From NCBI RefSeq assembly GCF_900107015.1, contig NZ_FNOI01000001.1, forward strand, positions 684,501-748,500: a stretch of 64,000 nt of DNA, read 5' to 3'. The notes below the pieces were generated by a model. That model saw only the letters and a program-made list of their open reading frames with translations. It searched no databases and was not told the origin of the DNA. Below are positions 53,769 to 62,718 of the stretch, piece after piece. How positions within the stretch are numbered: the stretch's first letter is position 1; every line of letters starts with the position of its first letter. The position numbers were made by a program, and so were the translations under genes. Source of the DNA: Litoreibacter albidus (GTDB lineage Bacteria; Pseudomonadota; Alphaproteobacteria; Rhodobacterales; Rhodobacteraceae).

Positions 53769-54484
53769 GCTTGTTGTACATTGAGGACGCATACCTGAAA
53801 GACGCGAGCGCCACAGTCGTGGCCGTGACGGAGCAGGGCGTGATCTTGGACCGCACGCTGTTCTACCCCACAGGCGGCGGCCAGCCGGGCGATACGGGCA
53901 CGCTAAGTTGGAACGGCGCTAGCTGCACCATCACCGATACCCGCAAAGACAAGACCGACGCGGAGCGGGTCGTGCTAGTACTGGAGGAAGGCGGCGCATG
54001 GCCCGAGGTTGGCACCGAGGTGACGCAAACGCTGGACTGGGAGCGACGCCACGCCCATATGCGCGTGCACACCGCGTTGCACTTGCTGTCCGTGGTGATC
54101 CCCTTGGGGGTAACCGGCGGGCAAATCGGCGCGGAGAAGGGGCGGTTGGACTTCGACATGCCAGAGGCCCCCGCAGATAAAGCCGCGTTGGAGGTGGAGC
54201 TAAACGCCCTCATCACCCGCGATCTGAGCGTCACCGAAACATGGATTACTGACGCGGAGCTGGATGCGAACCCCGGCCTTGTGAAAACCATGTCCGTGCA
54301 GCCCCCGAAGGGCGCAGGAAAAGTGCGACTGGTGCGGATCGGCACCGAGGCGGAGCAGATAGACCTGCAACCCTGCGGCGGCACCCATGTGGCACGCACC
54401 GCAGAAATCGGCCGCGTGCGTATCGGAAAAATCGAAAACAAAGGCCGCAACAACCGCCGCGTGAACCTGCATCTGGAGGGCTAA
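53765..54484 (+). CDS. alanyl-tRNA editing protein (AlaX-like)
   Basis: 239 residues, free-standing version of the AlaRS editing domain that deacylates Ser- or Gly-tRNA(Ala). Zinc motif HMRVHTALHLL (HxxxH) near 97 and CGGTHVARTAEIGRV near 200. GGGQPGDTGTL N-terminal beta-barrel. Overlaps the MscS gene by ATGA. The N-terminal TLFYPTGGGQ motif fits. Confidence 0.92.
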   Translation: MSLLYIEDAYLKDASATVVAVTEQGVILDRTLFYPTGGGQPGDTGTLSWNGASCTITDTRKDKTDAERVVLVLEEGGAWPEVGTEVTQTLDWERRHAHMRVHTALHLLSVVIPLGVTGGQIGAEKGRLDFDMPEAPADKAALEVELNALITRDLSVTETWITDAELDANPGLVKTMSVQPPKGAGKVRLVRIGTEAEQIDLQPCGGTHVARTAEIGRVRIGKIENKGRNNRRVNLHLEG

Positions 54485-54578
54485 TTTGGCGCAGTGAGGG
54501 GGCGTCGCTAAACTCTTGTCAAAAAGAGCGATTTGCCTCTTGCGCTGCCCCCCTGCTTTTGGCTACACCCTGCGCCAC

Positions 54579-54668
54579 GGACAGGTGGCCGAGTGGTCGA
54601 AGGCGCACGCCTGGAAAGTGTGTAGGCGGGAGACCGTCTCCAGGGTTCGAATCCCTGTCTGTCCGCCA
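54579..54668 (+). tRNA. tRNA-Ser (GGA anticodon)
   Basis: GGACAGG pairs with TCTGTCC as the acceptor stem; D-arm GGCCGAGTGGTCGAAGGC; anticodon GGA in CTGGAAA; a long variable arm (AGGCGGGAGACCGTCTC) characteristic of serine tRNAs; T-arm CAGGG-TTCGAAT-CCCTG; discriminator G then encoded CCA. Reads UCC and UCU codons. Confidence 0.97.
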
Positions 54669-54694
54669 CTACCCCATTTTGTTGAGTTTGTATT

Positions 54695-54717
54695 GGTCGC
54701 CTTGGGCGGCCTTTTTT
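54695..54717 (+). terminator. terminator after tRNA-Ser
   Basis: GGTCGCC-TTG-GGCGGCC (one G-U pair) followed by six T. Clear intrinsic terminator. Confidence 0.85.
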
Positions 54718-54745
54718 GTGCGGTGGCCGATAGTCGTGGTGCGGC

Positions 54746-55513
54746 CTAGCGGTACGCCGCGATCCAGCTTAGGCCGTCTTCCATCTTGCCGCGTGGTTTG
54801 TATTCCGCGCCGAAGGGGGCGCTCCAGCCGAGGCGGGCCAGCTCGGGGAGGAGCCATGGGTAGTTGACCTCCCCTTGGTCCGGCTCCCCTCGGCCCGGGA
54901 CGGCGGCGAACTGGACGTGTCCTATTTGGTCTTGGCAGCCTTTGAACAGCGTCACCAGATCGCCTTGCATGATCTGCAAGTGATAGCAGTCGAACATGAT
55001 TTTCAGGTTGGGCAGGTCCACGTCGGCCAGCGCCTCTTGGGCCTGCGCGATAGTGGCAATGTGGTAGCCCTTGGCGTCATGATGGTTAAGCGGCTCAATC
55101 AGGATCGTGCGTTGCGTCAGGGCGGCCTGCGTGCAGGCGTAGCGCAGGTTTTGCGCGAAGCTGGCTTTGGCGTCCGCGCTTTGGTCGGTGAAGCCCGCCA
55201 TGACGTGCACATTCATCGCACCAATATCACGGGCATATGCCAATGCCTCGTCGATGTAGCCCTGCGCCTCCGCCTCGCGGCCCGCAATCGCGGCACAGCC
55301 GTTGTCGCCGCCAGCCACATCCCCGCGCCGTGTATTCAGGCCAAGGCAGGGCAGGCCGGTTTCGTCCAAGGCGGCTTTGACCTCCGCGGCGGGGGTGTCG
55401 TAGGGCCAGTGCAGTTCCACGGCGGCGAAGCCCGCGGCCTTGGCCTTGCGGATAGCGTCAGGCAGCGGGAGGTCGTTCCACAAAAAGCCAAGGTTTGCCG
55501 AGAATTCTACCAT
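54746..55513 (-). CDS. hydroxypyruvate isomerase-like (OtnI-type)
   Basis: 255 residues, TIM-barrel xylose-isomerase-like fold. MVEFSANLGFLWNDLPLPDA, WPYDTPAAEVKAAL, metal-binding EPLNHHDAKGYHI near 140, MFDCYHLQIMQGDL near 175 and HVQFAAVPGRGEPDQGEV near 210. In the four-carbon sugar-acid route OtnI isomerises 2-oxotetronate; hydroxypyruvate isomerase is the older annotation. ATG at 55513 overlaps the stop of the class II aldolase gene, its pathway partner. Confidence 0.88.
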   Translation of the reverse strand: MVEFSANLGFLWNDLPLPDAIRKAKAAGFAAVELHWPYDTPAAEVKAALDETGLPCLGLNTRRGDVAGGDNGCAAIAGREAEAQGYIDEALAYARDIGAMNVHVMAGFTDQSADAKASFAQNLRYACTQAALTQRTILIEPLNHHDAKGYHIATIAQAQEALADVDLPNLKIMFDCYHLQIMQGDLVTLFKGCQDQIGHVQFAAVPGRGEPDQGEVNYPWLLPELARLGWSAPFGAEYKPRGKMEDGLSWIAAYR

Positions 55514-56157
55514 CAGTCCCACTCCACATCGAATTTGGTTACAAGGTTTTGCACCTGCTCTGGGCTGAGCGCGTTGGCGTCGTAACCGCGCATCATCATC
55601 GCCAGACGGGCGGTGTCTTCGAGTTCTTCAATGGCGTTGCAGGCGGCTTCGATGTCTTTGCCCGCGACCACGGGGCCGTGGTTCGCTAGCATCACCGCGC
55701 TGCGCTTGCCCGCAAGCCCGCGCACGGCGTCGCCCATCGCAGGATCGCCTGGCATGAAGAACGGCAGCAGCTTGACCTTGCCCAGCTTCATAATCGCATA
55801 AGGCGTCAGCGGCGGCAGGAAATTATCCGCATCAACGCCCGGCATCATCGACCATGCAACGGAGTGGCACGCATGCAGATGCACCACGGCCCCAGCGGTG
55901 GAGCGGGTGTCGTAGAACGCGCTGTGCAAGGGCATCTCTTTGGTTGGCTGGTCACCGCTGATCAATTGGCCCGCTGCGTCAAAGCGCGACAGGCGGGCAG
56001 GGTCTAGGCGCCCGAAAGACGTCCCCGTTGGCGAGACGAGCAAGCCGCCGTCAGAGGTGCGTGCGGAGATGTTGCCAGTGGAGCCGCCCGTGAGGCCGCG
56101 ATCAAACATGGATTTTGCAAGCACACAAATCTGCTCGCGCAATTGGGTCTCTGTCAT
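55513..56157 (-). CDS. class II aldolase, OtnC-like
   Basis: 214 residues, zinc-dependent class II aldolase/adducin fold. GLTGGSTGNISARTSDGGLL near 20, the LSRFDAAGQLISGDQPTKE with catalytic Glu near 75, and HLHACHSVAWSMMPG with zinc His. OtnC decarboxylates 3-oxotetronate-4-phosphate; pairing with OtnI supports it over a fuculose aldolase. No OtnK kinase or OtnR/LtnD dehydrogenase is seen nearby. Confidence 0.87.
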   Translation of the reverse strand: MTETQLREQICVLAKSMFDRGLTGGSTGNISARTSDGGLLVSPTGTSFGRLDPARLSRFDAAGQLISGDQPTKEMPLHSAFYDTRSTAGAVVHLHACHSVAWSMMPGVDADNFLPPLTPYAIMKLGKVKLLPFFMPGDPAMGDAVRGLAGKRSAVMLANHGPVVAGKDIEAACNAIEELEDTARLAMMMRGYDANALSPEQVQNLVTKFDVEWD

Positions 56158-56214
56158 GGGGCCTCCGCGCTGTGTAGAGCGTTCATCGCCGTAAATGGCT
56201 GTGCAATCAAGTTT

Positions 56215-57405
56215 TTAGCGCAGCCAGTCGTGGGCGAACTCCAGATCGGTGACGCCTGCAAGGCGCGTGCTGCGCTCGATGGCGCGGGTCAGGGCCTTGA
56301 TGCGGCCAGCCCCCATACGTACGCCGCGCTCCGGCCAGAAGGCCCGCACGGCCATGGCGTCGCGGGCACGGTCGGCCTTCATGTCGATGCGCCCGATCAA
56401 GCGGTCGCCCTCTAGGATTGGGAAGACGTAGTAGCCGTACTGGCGCTTGGCCTCCGGCACGAAGACCTCGATGCGGTAGTGAAAGCCGAACAACCGTTCG
56501 GTGCGCTTACGGTCCCGCAACGCCGGATCGAACGGTGACAGGATGCGAATGCGTTTTGTGGGCGCGGTGAGTGGCATCTCCAATGTCTCGGGGCGGGCAA
56601 AGGCGCGGCGTGGCTTGCCTAGCGCGGTTTCCAACTCCACCTCGATCAGGTGCTTGGCGGCAAGCTCCGCAACGCACCACGCTTTGGCCTCTGCGGGGGT
56701 GACCAGATCCCAGAAGGCGGCGATCTCCCCAGAGGTGGCGAACGCCAGCTTATCGAGGGCTGTGGCGCAGCTGTGGGCGATTGTTTCTTCCGGCGTGAAG
56801 GTGGCGGCCAGATGCTGCTCTGGGATCACGCGTTCTGTCAGGTCATAGAACTTGCGAAAGCCTTGGCGGTGCGTCACCGAGAGCTTGCCAGCCCGCCACA
56901 GATACTCCAACGCCGTCTTCGACGGGTGCCAGTCCCACCACCCGCCAGAGCCTTTCTTCTCCTCGGTGCCCACATCGGACGAGCAGCACGCGCCGTGGTC
57001 GGAGATTTGTTTGAGCACCGTGTCGAATTTCTGCTCGAACCCGTCGCGGTGCCAATTTTTGTAGCGTGCTTTGATGGTTACCGCGTCGCGGGCGAACTTC
57101 AGCTTCCAGTGGGCGAAATTGGCCATATCAATGACGGAGGCGTCATGTGTCCAATGCTCGAACCCCCGTCGCTGCGCCAGCACCGCGTCAAGCGCTTTGG
57201 GCCGGTAATTGGTGCGCCGCGCGTGAAGGATCATATGGTGCGCACGGGCGACGGTGTTGATGCTGTCGAGCTGCACAAACGTCAGGTCTTGCAGTAGGTC
57301 GTGCAGGTCGTCCCCTTTGCCTGCACCGGTCGGTGCCTCGCACAGGCGGTGGCGCATCAGGTGGTGCGTGCGTACGGTGGGCAGCGGGATCAAGGGCAGG
57401 GTCAT
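56215..57405 (-). CDS. winged-helix protein, YcaQ-like
   Basis: 396 residues, YcaQ-type winged-helix family (formerly DUF1006). ARHHMILHARRTNYRPKALD near 55, MANFAHWKLKFARDAVTIKA, and the C-terminal ILSPFDPALRDRKRTERLFG. E. coli YcaQ is a DNA glycosylase acting on interstrand crosslinks, with a conserved QxD/QxQ motif; the exact catalytic residues were not verified here. Divergent from the monooxygenase gene. Confidence 0.85.
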   Translation of the reverse strand: MTLPLIPLPTVRTHHLMRHRLCEAPTGAGKGDDLHDLLQDLTFVQLDSINTVARAHHMILHARRTNYRPKALDAVLAQRRGFEHWTHDASVIDMANFAHWKLKFARDAVTIKARYKNWHRDGFEQKFDTVLKQISDHGACCSSDVGTEEKKGSGGWWDWHPSKTALEYLWRAGKLSVTHRQGFRKFYDLTERVIPEQHLAATFTPEETIAHSCATALDKLAFATSGEIAAFWDLVTPAEAKAWCVAELAAKHLIEVELETALGKPRRAFARPETLEMPLTAPTKRIRILSPFDPALRDRKRTERLFGFHYRIEVFVPEAKRQYGYYVFPILEGDRLIGRIDMKADRARDAMAVRAFWPERGVRMGAGRIKALTRAIERSTRLAGVTDLEFAHDWLR

Positions 57406-57509
57406 AGGCGGCTCCGGCGGTGTTTTGTCACTATGACCAGCTAGGGCCTATCGCACCACCCGTATCATGCGTATCTTCCGGCAAAACAAATCGGGGCAGT
57501 GATTTATTC

Positions 57510-58700
57510 ATGACCAACAGACGTGCAGTGATTGCGGGCGGCGGGATCGGTGGGTTGGCCAGCGCATTGGCCTTGGCGCAGAGCGGCTGGGAGGTCGAGG
57601 TGCTGGAGCAGGCGCCGGAGTTGCGCGAGGTTGGCGCGGGCATCCAAGTCAGCCCGAACGGGATGAAGATGCTGGAACGCCTTGGCGTGTTGCCCCATCT
57701 GGAACACAGCTTGTTCGAGCCGGAGGCAATAGAGCTGCGCATGGGGCGGACCGGACGCAGGGTGTTTCGCCTGCCGATGAAGGGCTACGCGCAGGACCGC
57801 TGGGGGCATCGGTTTATCCAGATCCACCGTGCGGACCTGCATGATGCATTGGCGCAAGCGCTGCGCGCGCAGCCCAGGGCGCAACTGCGCACCAACGCGA
57901 AGATCACCGGCTATGTGCGCGAACGCGGGGGCGCCTCGGTCTATCTGGAGCGCGGGGAGCGGGTCTTTGGCGACGTGGTCATCGGCGCGGACGGGGTGCG
58001 TTCGGTTATCCGCAATCAGATGTGCGGCACGGACCGTGCGCGGTTCACGGGTCAGGTGGCGTGGCGCACGGTGGTCCCGGTCGATGCTTTGGGTGACAAC
58101 GCCCCGCCGCCCTACGGCGTGATCTGGGCGGGACGCGGCAAGCACGCGGTGACCACGCGGGTGAAGGGCGGAAGCCACGTCAACTTTGTGGGCATTGTGG
58201 AGCAGGACAGCTGGACAGAAGAGGGCTGGTCGATCCCCGGAAGCATAGAGGAGGCGCTGGCCGATTTCGGCGATTGGCAACCCTGTCTGCGCGCGGTGCT
58301 GGAAGCCTCGCAGGGGCTGTTTCGTTGGGCGCTCTACGGGCGACCACCGCTCGCGACATGGTGTGATGGTCCCGTGACCCTGCTGGGCGACGCGGCGCAC
58401 CCTATGTTGCCGTCAATGGCACAAGGGGCGGTGATGGCGTTGGAAGACGCGGTTGTTCTGGCGCAGATGTTGGAGCGGCACGCGGACAAGGTGGCAGCGC
58501 TGCAAGCTTATGAGGCGGCACGCAAACCGCGTACCACACGGGTGCAACAACGCTCCGCCATGAATGCGCGGATGTTTCACCGCCCGAACGCGGCGGCGCA
58601 ACTGGCGACCTACGGGCCGATGGCGTTGGCGGGGCACTTGTCTGCTTCGGTGATACACCGCCAGCAGGACTGGATTTACGGGTTTGACGCTGGTTCCTAA
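57510..58700 (+). CDS. FAD-dependent aromatic hydroxylase-like
   Basis: 396 residues from MTNRRAVIAGGGIGGLASAL, with the dinucleotide motif GGGIGG at 10. HRADLHDALAQAL near 110, DVVIGADGVRSVIRNQ near 155, and the GDAAHPMLPSMAQGAVMALE FAD-ribityl motif near 293. Similar to salicylate and 3-hydroxybenzoate hydroxylases; substrate unknown. ATG at 57510 preferred because a longer frame overlaps the divergent promoter. Confidence 0.88.
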   Translation: MTNRRAVIAGGGIGGLASALALAQSGWEVEVLEQAPELREVGAGIQVSPNGMKMLERLGVLPHLEHSLFEPEAIELRMGRTGRRVFRLPMKGYAQDRWGHRFIQIHRADLHDALAQALRAQPRAQLRTNAKITGYVRERGGASVYLERGERVFGDVVIGADGVRSVIRNQMCGTDRARFTGQVAWRTVVPVDALGDNAPPPYGVIWAGRGKHAVTTRVKGGSHVNFVGIVEQDSWTEEGWSIPGSIEEALADFGDWQPCLRAVLEASQGLFRWALYGRPPLATWCDGPVTLLGDAAHPMLPSMAQGAVMALEDAVVLAQMLERHADKVAALQAYEAARKPRTTRVQQRSAMNARMFHRPNAAAQLATYGPMALAGHLSASVIHRQQDWIYGFDAGS

Positions 58701-59107
58701 GTGCGGGGGCCTAAGTTTTTTAGGGCGAGCCCGCGACCCTCTGCGCAGGGGAGAGCCGCACGAGAGGGTCTGCGTTTTGGCACAAAGAATGGGGAGGTGC
58801 TGGGTACACCGTTGTGCCTTAACGTGGGCTTGCGTTGCCCGGCGGCCTGCAAAGGGAAAATCCTCGTCGAAAGCAGCGCGACCGGGCGGCAAGTAGAGTT
58901 TCGTCATAAAACAAGCGGTTCACTCTCCGCTTGAAATGACCCTGCGTCATTCCCCCAAAGGTGATCAAGAGGGGAGTTAACGTGGCGTTAAGGTGTTTCG
59001 ATGGTATTGTTTAAAATCAGTGACTTACAAGGCGTGAATAAGGCGTGAAACGGGTTTCACGGGTGTGAAGCGGCACGATGTCCTGACACGCCGCTTCGCA
59101 TCACGCT
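58701..59107. other. convergent intergenic region with small repeats
   Basis: About 400 bp between two converging genes. No convincing gene. It contains a tandem AAGGCGTGAA (59029-59038 and 59040-59049), a 6-bp stem GTGAAA-CGGG-TTTCAC (59045-59060) and an 8-bp stem GAAGCGGC-N15-GCCGCTTC (59067-59097), which on the minus strand could end the glk operon. Short open frames at 58684-58934 look like chance. Confidence 0.6.
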
Positions 59108-60079
59108 TCAGTTCATGGTTGCAAGGTAGTTGGCGCAGCCTGTGAGGGCGGCGTAGTCGTCCTCAATCACCCCGACCTCAAAGTTGCCCATAAAGCCCGC
59201 AAAGCGGCCCTTGTCGCGGAAGGCGTCAGAGAAGCCGAGCGGGCCGAAGTGGCGCGAGAACGCGCGCGCGACGCCGCCGGAGAAGAACACCCCGCCGAAC
59301 GGTAGATGGATTAGCGACAGGTTGCCCGCAACGGTGCCAAGCATCCGCACGAAAAGGGCTGCCGCTTGCTCCGCACGCGGATCGGTCCCGTTCTCGAAAC
59401 CCGCCATGATGTCTGCGGCAAAGGCCTCGCGCGGATCACCTGCCTCTATGCCCAGCCACGCGTAGACACGCTCCAACCCGCGGCCGGACATCATGTCCTC
59501 CACTGCGGGGAAGCCGTGGGCCGTTTCGAAGTACTGCGCCAAGCGTAGTTCATCCTGAGAGCGCAAGGGCAGATTTGCATGACCGCTTTCGGATGGGGGC
59601 ACGTGGCGGCCCCAGCGGGTTTCATAAACCGGCGCGATGTTGAAGCCGGTACCCACACCGATCACCAGCTTCGTGGCCATCGGGTCGTGGTCTTTGTCCT
59701 GCGCCGCAACCAGTTGCGTTACCGCACCCTCGGGCAACGCCCCCAAGGCGTGGCCTTGGGCTTGCAGGTCATTCAGCAGGTAGGCCGTTTCCGAATGCGC
59801 GGCCTGCGCCAATGTGGCCTCGTCGAGTTCCCAATCGAGGTTGGTCATAGAGCCGCGCCCATCTTTCACCGGACCCGCCAGCGCAACGCACGCCGCTTTG
59901 CAGGTGACGTCCTGTGAGGCGATATAGGCCTTCAATACCGATTCCAGCCCCGCGTGGTCCACATTGGCGTAGCGGGTCACGGTGTCTTTAAGCAGGCGGG
60001 TGCCCTCGGCCAAAGCGACGCGGGTGTTGGTGCCCCCGATGTCGGCTACAAGGGAATAGGTGTCAGCTGGGCGGGTCAT
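59108..60079 (-). CDS. glk: glucokinase
   Basis: Phosphorylates glucose with ATP. 323 residues, type-A (ROK-independent) glucokinase: ADIGGTNTRVALAEG near 12, LAGPVKDGRGSMTNLDWELD near 68, GVGTGFNIAPVYETRWGRHV near 140, ESGHANLPLRSQDEL near 165, FFSGGVARA near 275. Six bases downstream of the glucosidase gene, so glucose freed by that enzyme is phosphorylated directly. Confidence 0.95.
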   Translation of the reverse strand: MTRPADTYSLVADIGGTNTRVALAEGTRLLKDTVTRYANVDHAGLESVLKAYIASQDVTCKAACVALAGPVKDGRGSMTNLDWELDEATLAQAAHSETAYLLNDLQAQGHALGALPEGAVTQLVAAQDKDHDPMATKLVIGVGTGFNIAPVYETRWGRHVPPSESGHANLPLRSQDELRLAQYFETAHGFPAVEDMMSGRGLERVYAWLGIEAGDPREAFAADIMAGFENGTDPRAEQAAALFVRMLGTVAGNLSLIHLPFGGVFFSGGVARAFSRHFGPLGFSDAFRDKGRFAGFMGNFEVGVIEDDYAALTGCANYLATMN

Positions 60080-60084
60080 AACGG

Positions 60085-61398
60085 TTAGGCTTTCAAGGCA
60101 AGTGCAAGGGCGTGGTAAGAGGCTTTGGGCGTGCGTTCAAGCGTCTCGAAGTCGACATGGATCAATCCGAAGCGCTTTTCATAGCCCAAAGCCCACTCAT
60201 AATTGTCGAGTAGGGACCAGAATGTGTACCCCGCGAGCGGTACGCCGTCGGCGATGGCTTGGCGGGCTGCGGCAAGGTGTTGGTTCAAATAATCTATGCG
60301 TGCGGCGTCCGGCACGTCTGGCTGGTCAGGGTTCGCCATGCCGTTCTCCGTTACATAGAGCGGCAGGCCCTTGGTGTAGTTTGCGTCCACCCAGCCTAGG
60401 AAATGATGCAGGCCCTCGGGGTAGATTTCCCATCCCATCTGGGTTTTTGGCAGTGGCCCCGCGACCTCTTCATGGGCGGGCCACGCGCCGTCTGTCGCGG
60501 CAACGCGCTTGCAGGTGTAGTAGTTCAGCCCCAGCCAATCGAGCTTTTGGCCGATTAGCGCGAAGTCATCCTGCCAGCCTTTGGGCATATGTGGCTCCAA
60601 GCCCGCCATGACATTGTCGGGGTAGGCACCTTTGAACAACCCGCCAAGGAAGAAACGGTTATAATAGCCGTCGTAGAGCGCTGCGGCCTCTTTGTCGGCG
60701 GCGCTGTCGGTGGCGGGATGGGCGTATTCAAAATTACAAACTGCACCAACGTTCGCAACATCGAGGTCGCGCAACACCTCCACCGCGCGGCCGTGGGCGC
60801 AGAGCACATGATGCATGGCGTGGGCCGTGGCGCGAATATCGCGTAACCCCGGGGCGTGGTGACCCAGAAAGTGGCTGAGCCAGCCGACGCACCAAGGCTC
60901 GTTTATCGGCGCGACAGAGAACATGCGGTCACCAATGCGGTCCATAATGACGCGGGTATACTCGCCGAACCATTTGGGCAGGTCCGGATTGCGCCAGCCC
61001 CCCAGATCGGCAAGGGCGGAGGGCAGTTCCCAGTGGTAGAGCGTGGCCATGGGCTTCAGGTTGCGCTCCAGCATCGCGTCGACCAGCCGGTCGTAGAAGT
61101 CCAAACCCTCTTGGTTAGCTGCGCCACGCCCCTCGGGCATCACCCGCGCCCACGACGTGGAGAAGCGGTAGGCGTCGAGGCCCATCGCTGCCATCAAATC
61201 CAGATCCTCGGTGTAGCGGTGGTAGTGGTCGCAGGCGATGGCACCATGCTCCGCGTGCACCACGTTGCCGGGGGTTGCTGCGAAGTCGTCCCAATGGGTG
61301 CGGCCTGCGCCGCCAAAACTGTGCCCCTCGATCTGGTAGGCCGATGTCGCGGCTGCGAATAGAAAATCCTTGGGGAAATCGGCACGGGTAAACTGCAT
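60085..61398 (-). CDS. beta-glucosidase, GH1 family
   Basis: 437 residues, TIM barrel. FLFAAATSAYQIEGH near 14, YRFSTSWARVMPEGRGAANQ near 75, acid/base Glu in FSVAPINEPWCVGW near 160, nucleophile Glu in LPLYVTENGMANPDQPD near 340, and the aglycone pocket WSLLDNYEWALGYEKRFGLI. Hydrolyses beta-glucosides or related disaccharides in the cytoplasm. Same operon as glk and downstream of the LacI regulator. Confidence 0.94.
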   Translation of the reverse strand: MQFTRADFPKDFLFAAATSAYQIEGHSFGGAGRTHWDDFAATPGNVVHAEHGAIACDHYHRYTEDLDLMAAMGLDAYRFSTSWARVMPEGRGAANQEGLDFYDRLVDAMLERNLKPMATLYHWELPSALADLGGWRNPDLPKWFGEYTRVIMDRIGDRMFSVAPINEPWCVGWLSHFLGHHAPGLRDIRATAHAMHHVLCAHGRAVEVLRDLDVANVGAVCNFEYAHPATDSAADKEAAALYDGYYNRFFLGGLFKGAYPDNVMAGLEPHMPKGWQDDFALIGQKLDWLGLNYYTCKRVAATDGAWPAHEEVAGPLPKTQMGWEIYPEGLHHFLGWVDANYTKGLPLYVTENGMANPDQPDVPDAARIDYLNQHLAAARQAIADGVPLAGYTFWSLLDNYEWALGYEKRFGLIHVDFETLERTPKASYHALALALKA

Positions 61399-61410
61399 CA
61401 TGTCAGACCT

Positions 61411-62439
61411 TTAGCGGGTTGGGGCAGGGCCGGTGGAGCCGCCGACAACAAGTTCGGCTTCCCACAACTCGTGAACGGGGCCGGTGGTGCGCCCCGCGAT
61501 CTGATCCATCAGCATCTCGCCGCAGCGCCGCCCCGCGTTGCGCACAGAGGAGCGGGTGGCGGTGAAAATCGGGGAGCCTTCACCGTTGGGAAGGTATGAC
61601 AACGCGTCGTCAAAGCAGATGATCGACACATCCTTGCCAACCACCAGACCGCGCTCTTCAACCGCCCTGCGGACGCCCATCGCGGGGATCAGCGACGACG
61701 CAATGACAGCGGTGGGGGGATTGTCGGCATCCAACATTTGCGCGGTTTTGGCGTAGCCGAAGGGCTCGGTCATCTCGAATGCGTGTGTCAGGCTTGGGTC
61801 CAAAGCCACACCGCGCGCAGAGAGGGCATCTGCGTATCCGGCGCGGCGGCGCATAGCGAAATCCATCTGCTCAAACCCGTTGATCAAAGCGATGCGCGTA
61901 TGCCCCAGATCCAGCAGAAAGTCGGTCGCGCGTAGAAACGCGGAGCGGTTGTTCACGTCGAGCCAGCTGTAGGGGGTCGGGCAATTGCTGGATCTGCCGT
62001 GCACAACGAAGGGCAGCCCCAGCTTTTGGAGGAGCGGGATACGCGCATCATTTACCAAGGGGCCATGCACGATCACACCGTCCACGGTTCCGGTGTTGGC
62101 CAACCGCTCGTAGGCGGCGGCTTCTTGGGAATCGTCGACCACGGATACCCGCATGTCATAGCCTTCACGGGCGTAAGCCTCGCCAGCGCCGGCGATAAAG
62201 TCCGAAAACACCAAGTTGACCATTTCATGCTGGTTTGACAGCGGGATCACGTGCCCGATTGACATAGTGCGGCCCGTCGCTAGGCTTTTGGCGCGGGTGT
62301 TTGGCTGATAGTTGTGGGCCAAGGCGGCCTCCGCGACCCTGATGCGGGTGGCTTCTTTGACCTCGGGGTAGCCGTTTAACGCGCGGCTGACCGTTGTTTG
62401 GGACAGGCCGAGCAGGTCCGACAGCTCTCGTAAATTCAT
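61411..62439 (-). CDS. LacI-family regulator
   Basis: 342 residues from MNLRELSDLLGLSQTTVSRA. Helix-turn-helix with LSQTTVSRALNGYPEVKEAT, then a sugar-binding PBP1-like domain (GRTMSIGHVIPLSNQHEMV, DGVIVHGPLVNDARI, CFDDALSYLPNG). The start at 62439 was chosen over a longer frame since the HTH begins at once. Two CAAAGCGCTTTG palindromes flank the divergent promoter to aglE, so it is the likely repressor of both glucoside operons, like AglR. Confidence 0.93.
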   Translation of the reverse strand: MNLRELSDLLGLSQTTVSRALNGYPEVKEATRIRVAEAALAHNYQPNTRAKSLATGRTMSIGHVIPLSNQHEMVNLVFSDFIAGAGEAYAREGYDMRVSVVDDSQEAAAYERLANTGTVDGVIVHGPLVNDARIPLLQKLGLPFVVHGRSSNCPTPYSWLDVNNRSAFLRATDFLLDLGHTRIALINGFEQMDFAMRRRAGYADALSARGVALDPSLTHAFEMTEPFGYAKTAQMLDADNPPTAVIASSLIPAMGVRRAVEERGLVVGKDVSIICFDDALSYLPNGEGSPIFTATRSSVRNAGRRCGEMLMDQIAGRTTGPVHELWEAELVVGGSTGPAPTR

Positions 62440-62461
62440 CCGGTTTTCCCTCCCCAGATCT

Positions 62462-62477
62462 CCCAAAGCGCTTTGGG
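62462..62477. promoter_or_regulatory. LacI operator 1
   Basis: CCCAAAGCGCTTTGGG, a perfect 16-bp palindrome 22 bp upstream of the lacI start. Same core as the operator at 62641. Confidence 0.85.
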
Positions 62478-62640
62478 TGACTGCGGTAATTCTTACGGGC
62501 AGTTTCGAGGGGCGTCAAAGGGGATTTTAAACTAGATGGTGCAGTTATTCAGTATGCAGGTGCAGAAAAGATAAGGAAAACCGTACCTCAGCTTTGCGAT
62601 TTGTTGACAGGCGGGTTTGTCTGCTGCACGTTCACATTCA

Positions 62641-62656
62641 TCCAAAGCGCTTTGAA
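62641..62656. promoter_or_regulatory. LacI operator 2
   Basis: TCCAAAGCGCTTTGAA, with a perfect core CAAAGCGCTTTG, about 62 bp upstream of the aglE start. The two operators are about 179 bp apart, so repression by looping is possible. Confidence 0.85.
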
Positions 62657-62718
62657 AAACGATTCTCGACGCGCAAAAGATACTTGGGCGCAGTACGCGC
62701 CAAAACTGGGAGGATATC

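Noticed and set aside
52419-53792. 457-codon open frame antisense to the MscS channel
   Set aside because: Very His/Arg/Gln-rich mirror translation; no domain.
55513-56157. L-fuculose-phosphate aldolase annotation
   Set aside because: The coupled OtnI-like isomerase and the overall sequence favour a tetronate-pathway aldolase.
58684-58934. 70- and 77-codon open frames after the monooxygenase
   Set aside because: No ribosome site, no recognisable motif and atypical composition; treated as non-coding.
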